The notes under the pieces are model-generated. The model worked only from the letters and a program-made list of their open reading frames with translations. It made no database searches and was not told the DNA's origin. Shown here piece after piece: positions 59,201 to 64,000 of a DNA stretch of 64,000 nucleotides. Numbering within the stretch: position 1 is the stretch's first letter; each line of letters opens with the position of its first letter. The position numbers and the translations under genes are program-made. Origin of the DNA: Hippophae tibetana (Eukaryota; Streptophyta; Magnoliopsida; Rosales; Elaeagnaceae); the NCBI GenBank assembly GCA_037013495.1, contig CM072801.1:15429501-15493500 (forward strand), in the 5' to 3' direction.

Positions 59201-61633
59201 CTCCATACTGTGGATGGAGGCTTGAATTGAGGTATACCATGTTGCCATTTTCTTGAGTTGGAGAGTTCTCAATTCGTTGTAACTTAAGTGGCCATAGCGA
59301 CAATGCCACAAGTGTGCCAAATCCTGTGTGGAGGTACAGAAACATGAGGATCTCTCCAGTTGTGAAGTGGCTAGTATAACAAACATTTGATTTGTTGTCA
59401 TTGGTGTCTTCATTATAATCCCTTTTTCTGGATGAAAAACTTTGAGTTCTCCATGTTGAATAAGAATGGTTAACCTTCTGTCTTGTAGTTGTCCAATGCT
59501 CAGAAGATTGTTTTTTAATTCTGGTACATAAAAGACCTCACTGATAACATGAGTGAGGCCATTTATTCTCATCCTTACGTTGCCTCTGCCCATGACTTCC
59601 AACGTTGTATTGTTGCCCAATTTCACTTGATGAGTGAAGCTCTCATTGAGATCACTAAACAGGCTTTTGTTACCATGTATGTGGTTACTGCATCTAGAAT
59701 CAAGGAACCATAAGTCATCTCTTTGGGAATTAGGCATCTCCACATGTGTCATAAGTAGCATTTCTTCTTCATCACCTATTGCTGCATAGTGGAATTTTTT
59801 ATCCTAGTTTGGACACTCAAATTGAAAGTGTCTTAGTTGGTGACAATGATAGCATTCCATAGTTGCCTTGTTGGAGAATTGACGTCCTCTATCTCTTCCC
59901 CTGCCTCTGTAAGTGCCTTTGTTGCGTCCTCTCACACTATTTTTACCTTCGAGTGTTATCTTTAGTGCTTGGGGTTCTTCTGTGTCTTTGGAATTTTTGT
60001 TCATGAACAATCAGAGAGCTTTCCAGCTCATCAATTGAAAGTTTGTCAATGTCTTTGGATTCCTCGATTGAGCATACTACATAATTGAATTTCTCACTCA
60101 ATGATCTGAGGATCTTCTCTACTATTGTAACATCCTGCATCAATTCTCCATTTGTGCGCATTTTGTTGGCCACAGATAATACTCTGGAGAAGTATTCAAT
60201 GACTCCTTCTCCAATCTTCATCTTTAGTGTTTCAAACTCTTTGCAAAGAGCTTGTAAGTGTGATCTCCTAACCCGAACACTACCTTGAAATTTCTTCTTC
60301 ATAGATAAATCAAGTGGAGTCAAATACGTTTAAATTTCTTAGACAAAAAAGAAGTTGTAAACATGTTTATTGTTACCTTATTTTGTTGATGAGTTTTTGT
60401 GCATTTTCACTAATTATCAAAAATGATGAAGGGTAGCACAAGTCCAGTACCTTTATCAAATGTACACTTTAGGCCTAGTAATGGTCTATTATATTTACAA
60501 AAAAGGTTGCAAGTCTTTTTTCGAGAAACATGTTAGTCACTCGTGGCACATGTCAAATGCATCAATGACACGTGGCGTGTGTCAAACCGTGATTGATGTG
60601 TTTTTCGAAAATGGACTTCTACTCTACTTAATAGGTGCAGGTCTAAAGTGCACCTTCTTTAAAGGTATCGGACTTGGGCTATCTTTTTTCCTATCAAAAA
60701 TATTCCATAGTTTCCTTTTTGTGCAGAATGCTTGCTTTTGGCTGTCCAATGTCTAATGAGCATGCTTATAGTAGCTCTTAAAATTTATATGCTGATATCG
60801 TCATTGAGCCTATTTGTTAGAATCCCTAGGTTTTGATGCATGTTTCCTAATTATGCATGCAACTTGTAGCTGATCAAATGTCATTCTTGAAGTATGTCTC
60901 TTGAGTATTTGCTCTCTTAGGGTGTATTGCTAGTTGCATGACATAATTGAAACCAAGTCTTTTTATCTGTAAACATTGTAAGATTAATGTATGCTTTGAA
61001 GTGGACTCGCATGTCTTATTAAATGTGAATTTCAGCGTGTTAAGGTCTACCGTCTGACAGAAGATGGGAAATGGGATGATCAAGGGACTGGGCATGTCAC
61101 TGTTGACTATTTGGAGGTTGGTTATATCTCATTTGATGTTATGTTTGTTTGATAAAGGCCTAGTTGTTGAATTTGGATTTTTCAAGTGATTGCCTCATTT
61201 TTCTGAATAAACACAGCGATCGGAAGATCTTGGTTTGTTTGTTATTGATGAAGAAGATAACGAGACATTACTTTTGCATCATATCAGCTCAAATGACATT
61301 TACAGAAAGCAGGAAGGTAATTTTTCTATTTATTACTTTTCCTACTGTAGCTTACATGATGTTCATGCACATTTTTACTAAATGTTCATTTTGGATGTGA
61401 TTTCAAAGATACAATCATTTCTTGGAGAGATCCAGAGTATTCAACAGAATTAGCTCTTAGTTTTCAGGAGAATACAGGCTGTTCTTACATATGGTACTGG
61501 ATTATGCTTTCAGTATTTTATTATTGTTTTTTTAGTGTTGACTGTAACATGGTTCTGATAATCATTGTGCTTGTCATTATTAGGGACCATATATGCAGTG
61601 TGCAGAGAAGTATGCATTTCAATTCTCTTAATC
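56203..61633 (+). CDS. PP4R3A: PP4 regulatory subunit 3 (SMEK-like), first five coding exons
   Basis: Exons are 56203-56247 ([15 protein letters not shown]), 61036-61116 ([20 protein letters not shown] then VTVDYLE), 61217-61316 ([20 protein letters not shown]..), 61409-61493 ([20 protein letters not shown]..) and 61584-61633 (..[18 protein letters not shown]). All four introns have GT..AG borders and keep frame (phases 0, 0, 1, 2), giving 120 residues. This is the N-terminal EVH1/PH-like domain of PP4R3 proteins, which binds short proline motifs in targets and steers the catalytic subunit PP4C. In Arabidopsis the homologue acts in microRNA processing through HYL1 dephosphorylation. The SMEK repeat region and the rest of the gene are not found downstream, so the gene either continues past 64000 or is truncated. 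Intron 1 is 4.8 kb because of inserted elements. Confidence 0.9.
56888..57106 (-). repeat. 3' LTR of copia element 3
   Basis: On the plus strand the LTR runs from TGTAAGAAACTG to TTTTTCGCTTCA, so it has the TG..CA ends of an LTR. Next to it is TTCCCTCCCTTAA, which on the minus strand is the polypurine tract. A TATA-like CTATTTATATG lies on the minus strand near 56940-56950. Confidence 0.72.
56888..60340 (-). mobile_element. Ty1/copia element 3 in PP4R3 intron 1
   Basis: The element reads opposite to the host gene. Gag lies at 60323-59943, a CCHC-like knuckle ([14 protein letters not shown]) near 59850-59810, and protease plus GAG-pre-integrase at 59761-59006 ([48 protein letters not shown]). 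The linker is at 58875-58633, reverse transcriptase at 58636-57580 ([36 protein letters not shown]) and RNase H at 57547-57138 ([24 protein letters not shown]). A 219-bp LTR (56888-57106) with a purine tract next to it closes the 3' side. No LTR was seen on the other side, so the copy looks incomplete, with several breaks. It is less eroded than the other copia copies here. The lineage resembles Tork-type elements. Confidence 0.9.
60425..60691. mobile_element. Mutator-type MITE in PP4R3 intron 1, 267 bp
   Basis: The flanks are identical: TATCAAAAAT at 60415-60424 and 60692-60701, a 9-10 bp target duplication typical of Mutator-like elements. The ends are related inverted repeats: GGGTAGCACAAGTCCAGTAC on the left and, reverse-complemented, AGATAGCCCAAGTCCGATAC on the right. 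Complementarity continues through CACTTTAGGCCT / CACTTTAGACCT. The outer right end GGAAAAAAG looks like the GGGAAAA start of many plant MULEs. There is no coding capacity. Confidence 0.85.
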
Positions 61634-62355
61634 GTAAGTGTTTACATTGTTGTAAAGAAGAATATCTACATTTACATTTTCTCTTGTTAGAGTTTTCTGT
61701 AATTTCATCCTCAATAGATTTTGAAGCTTGCTCTTGCTAGGTGATAAACATTTCATGTGGGGCATTGATGATCAATGGCTACGTGATATTATTCTCTTTT
61801 AATTTTTTCCTTATTTCAAACTCTTGTTTTGAATTTGATTGGAGCATGAGTGAAATCTATCTAAATGATTTTTTACTGGTAGTATTACATGTGGTTTGCA
61901 ACTACCATGAAGGTATTATTGGAAAGATGGTTTTTTAGGGAACAAAAGAGATTACTTTTGATGCTAAGACTGTTCACAATGAATTTTAGTAGCATAGGAA
62001 ATAATAATTTCTTACTAAGGCTCTATGCAATTATAAGTGTATAATTGTATGTGAGAATTAGGAGGTTAGTATTTCTTGAGGTTAATGGTAAAGGAACCTT
62101 GAAGTTGTTGTTGGCGGTTGATATCTTGGTTTTTGTGCGGTACATTTGAGGAGTTTATTACCAAGTGTTCCTCAATTGGTTGAATTGCCTTTATCCGGCA
62201 CCCTCACTTTCTTGAAATTCTTCAAATTTACTGTGTAATCGAGGAGGAATCACTTCAATGCTATCTTGTTTGACTTGACTGAAGTAGGAGTTTTCCATAT
62301 AAATTGGTTACAGTCTATTTGTGGAGGATGAATTTAAACACATTCATCAAGGTTC
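61634..62355 (+). other. intron 5 (or 3' flank) of the PP4R3-like gene, first part
   Basis: Donor C|GTAAGT at 61634 is a consensus splice donor, so the transcript should continue. No following exon of PP4R3 was recognised before the TRIM at 62361, nor up to 63727. Short open stretches here are not similar to anything I know. Confidence 0.6.
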
Positions 62356-62360
62356 AATGG

Positions 62361-62673
62361 TGTTAAAGGATTATGTCCCACATCGACTAGGCGTTCGACT
62401 GTAGTGTAGTTTATAAGTGTGGGCAAACCTTAACTCAATGAGATATTATTGGGTTGAGTTAGGCCTTGGACTTATATAACATGGTATCAGAGCTAGGCCT
62501 TGAGTTCATCGTGGTTTGTGGCCTTCATTGCCCCTTATGATGTGAGGGGGAGTGTTGAAGGATTATGTCTCACATTGACTAGGCGTTCGGTTGTATTGCA
62601 GTTTATAAATGTGAGCAATCCTTAACTCAATGAGATTTTATTAGGTTGAGTTAGGTTTTGGGCTTATATAACA
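62361..62673 (+). mobile_element. TRIM (miniature LTR retrotransposon)
   Basis: Two 121-bp LTRs (62361-62481 and 62553-62673) start TGTTRAAGGATTATGT and end CTTATATAACA. By my count about 15 positions differ, near 88% identity. Between them are a primer-binding site TGGTATCAGAGC (62482-62493, complementary to initiator tRNA-Met) and a purine tract GTGAGGGGGAG (62542-62552), with only 71 bp of internal DNA and no coding region. Flanks AATGG (62356-62360) and AATGA (62674-62678) are a 4-of-5 target duplication. The element looks structurally whole for a TRIM, which always depends on other elements. LTR divergence points to an old insertion. Confidence 0.93.
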
Positions 62674-62678
62674 AATGA

Positions 62679-63727
62679 TAAATATATGAAGTCAGAAGTG
62701 AAGTGGTGTGGGTGTGGTAGCATGAAAATAGCTAAGCTTTTACAGATTATAGCCATATGTTAGAATGTGAAACAATTATGAAGATTGGTACAAATCTATT
62801 GGTGTACCACTAACGTGGATGCATTCTTTTGGTACTTAATATATTCACAACTGTCTTGATCCATGATTGTTAGATGCATTGGCTTTTGCCCTTTCTCCAT
62901 TATTGTATCATTTTTTGGGTGGCATGTTCTGGGGTGGTGGTTGGTTGCATCTGTTTAGAAGAAATTCTTACAATTTTGCATTTTTGCTATATTATAACTC
63001 TGGCAAGGTTTTATCATTCTAGCTTGTACAGAGTGGTTGAGAGTGGTTGAAAGTATGATGATTTAAATTAATTGTTGGTGCAGATACCTTTAGATAGTTT
63101 CTGCAGTAATGTTAATTACAAAATTATTTTGGCACTGTTTGTTATGCATTAATAACAATTCTTAACCAATCAAGATTCAAGAGCAGCTATCACTGGAATA
63201 GGAAACAGGGAAATTTATTTATTCTTATGATCCAATAATATAGCAAGAGTAGAATTTTTTTTCTCGTTTAATACTCTTTGGCTCTGCTTCAACTATTGGT
63301 ACATCAGTTTCTTCTCCTCCTTGGAATAACCTACTTATTTTTCATCTGTGGAGCTTAATCCTTGTTGGATATCTTTGCATTGGCATTCCCAAACTTTTCA
63401 AGAAGCTTCACAACACTCTTGTCATTTGCTCATGCTTCTGGAATTCCTAGCAACCAGTGCATGTTATAAATAATCCACCCACAGTTGCATAAGTTAGCAA
63501 CTAATCAACGTTTCTGCTAGGTGCTTCTCTTGGATTGGCCATCAATGGTTGTAATTTCTGTCAATATTCATGGAGCAGGGCAAGGGCCAAGAATTCACCA
63601 TGAGCACAACTTGCTGTTGCAGATGTAATCTGCACATATCAGGTCCAGCAGTTGCAATCTGCACTCCTTGGAGGTCAGGGTGCATCAGGGGTGAGGCTGA
63701 TAAGAATCAGCGATACCAATTATTAAA
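62679..63727. other. stretch between TRIM and copia 4, no gene recognised
   Basis: The region is more balanced in composition than the deserts further left. About 63230-63700 has several short open frames on both strands, none recognisable. CAGTTGCAATCTGCACTCC and AGATGTAATCTGCACATATC share the motif AATCTGCAC near 63630-63660. No PP4R3 exon was found here. Confidence 0.4.
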
Positions 63728-64000
63728 TGTACTCCGAGAGATAAGATGGAGATAATATGGAGTATGTATTCTCTGTTTTCTCTTATTCTCTACAACACTA
63801 TAATACAATCTATATATAGAAATACAAAGTGTCCACTAATTCTAGGAATAGAACAGCTGATAACAATAATGAAAATACAGCTTGATTTACACTAACTCTA
63901 CAGCCTGTACAACACTAATAATATTCTCTGAAAATCTACACTCCCCCTCAAGTTGGGTAATAGATATTAATCATTTCTAACTTGCAACTCAATTCTTCGA
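63728..64000 (-). mobile_element. Ty1/copia element 4, LTR end, runs off the window
   Basis: A 213-bp LTR (63728-63940) starts TGTACTCCGAGAG and ends AAAATCTACA on the plus strand. It is followed by CTCCCCCTCAA (63941-63951), which on the minus strand is the classic copia polypurine tract TTGAGGGGGAG. On the minus strand the LTR carries CTATATATAG (a TATA-like motif). The last 45 bases look like the end of a copia RNase H frame (SKNELQVRND-like). The body lies beyond 64000. LTR ends are inferred from TG..CA and the tract; the 5' LTR is outside the window. Confidence 0.8.

Noticed and set aside
60460-60756. 98-residue plus-strand frame in PP4R3 intron 1
   Set aside because: Most of it is the Mutator MITE, whose inverted ends explain the open stretch; there is no protein similarity.
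61164-61938. Several 65-78 residue plus-strand frames over the PP4R3 exons
   Set aside because: They run through introns in frames different from the spliced exons; the exon reading is supported by protein similarity and splice borders.
62470-62500. TGGTATCAGAGC as a possible tRNA gene piece
   Set aside because: It is the primer-binding site of the TRIM, directly next to its left LTR, with no tRNA fold around it.
1-64000. CRISPR array, operon, prophage or bacterial toxin-antitoxin system
   Set aside because: Spliced eukaryotic genes and plant transposons show plant nuclear DNA. The tandem repeats present lack regular spacers.

Overview
The window is nuclear DNA of a flowering plant, most likely a eudicot. 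It is AT-rich, holds only two recognisable host genes, and is otherwise packed with old transposable elements nested in one another. I cannot name the species. Host genes have canonical GT..AG plant introns, telo-box and site II promoter motifs and plant-type proteins. The repeats are typical of plants: Ty3/gypsy chromovirus and Athila/Tat-like elements, Ty1/copia, a TRIM, hAT, CACTA, Mutator-like elements, several MITEs and an endogenous caulimovirid.

Layout. 1-15 kb is a retroelement graveyard. A Tekay/Del-type chromovirus pol end (1-1513 and 3267 onward) is split by a solo LTR with a perfect 5-bp target duplication. Its 3' LTR is then apparently split by an Athila-like element (3786-9810) bounded by two related LTRs. 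Another LTR-like block lies at 13677-15156. 15-21 kb holds a Mutator-like transposase fragment (about 16.0-16.8 kb), a promoter-like block near 18.07 kb and a probable Mutator-type MITE (19642-20061). 21117-25477 is a complete-ended hAT element with an 8-bp target duplication (7/8) and a degenerate transposase on the minus strand; a 150-bp-arm inverted repeat sits inside it. 26.6-36.0 kb is a copia element on the minus strand interrupted by a second solo LTR (27370-29232) and by a small CACTA element (32793-35660).

The first host gene is RPL29 (eL29), 37180-37489, with two coding exons, a 5' UTR intron and an intact 61-residue protein. A palindromic MITE lies 0.9 kb downstream. 40.4-44.1 kb is a second copia fossil containing an exact 94-bp tandem duplication and a larger diverged 773-bp duplication. 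45.8-52.45 kb is an endogenous caulimovirid on the minus strand, with a 375-bp hAT MITE inserted in its reverse transcriptase region. 53.0-54.5 kb holds a foldback MITE and a 421-bp-period tandem duplication.

The second host gene begins at 56203: the first five coding exons of a PP4R3/SMEK-type regulatory subunit of protein phosphatase 4. Its 4.8-kb first intron contains a copia element and a Mutator-type MITE. The sequence after exon 5, either a long intron or flanking DNA, contains a TRIM and the LTR end of another copia element that runs off the window. The 3' part of the gene was not found.

I found no CRISPR, tRNA, rRNA, operon or defence-type system. The most interesting signals are architectural: complete insertion histories readable from target duplications, two opposite-facing solo LTRs of one family, a long hairpin inside the hAT, and a housekeeping phosphatase gene swollen by insertions.
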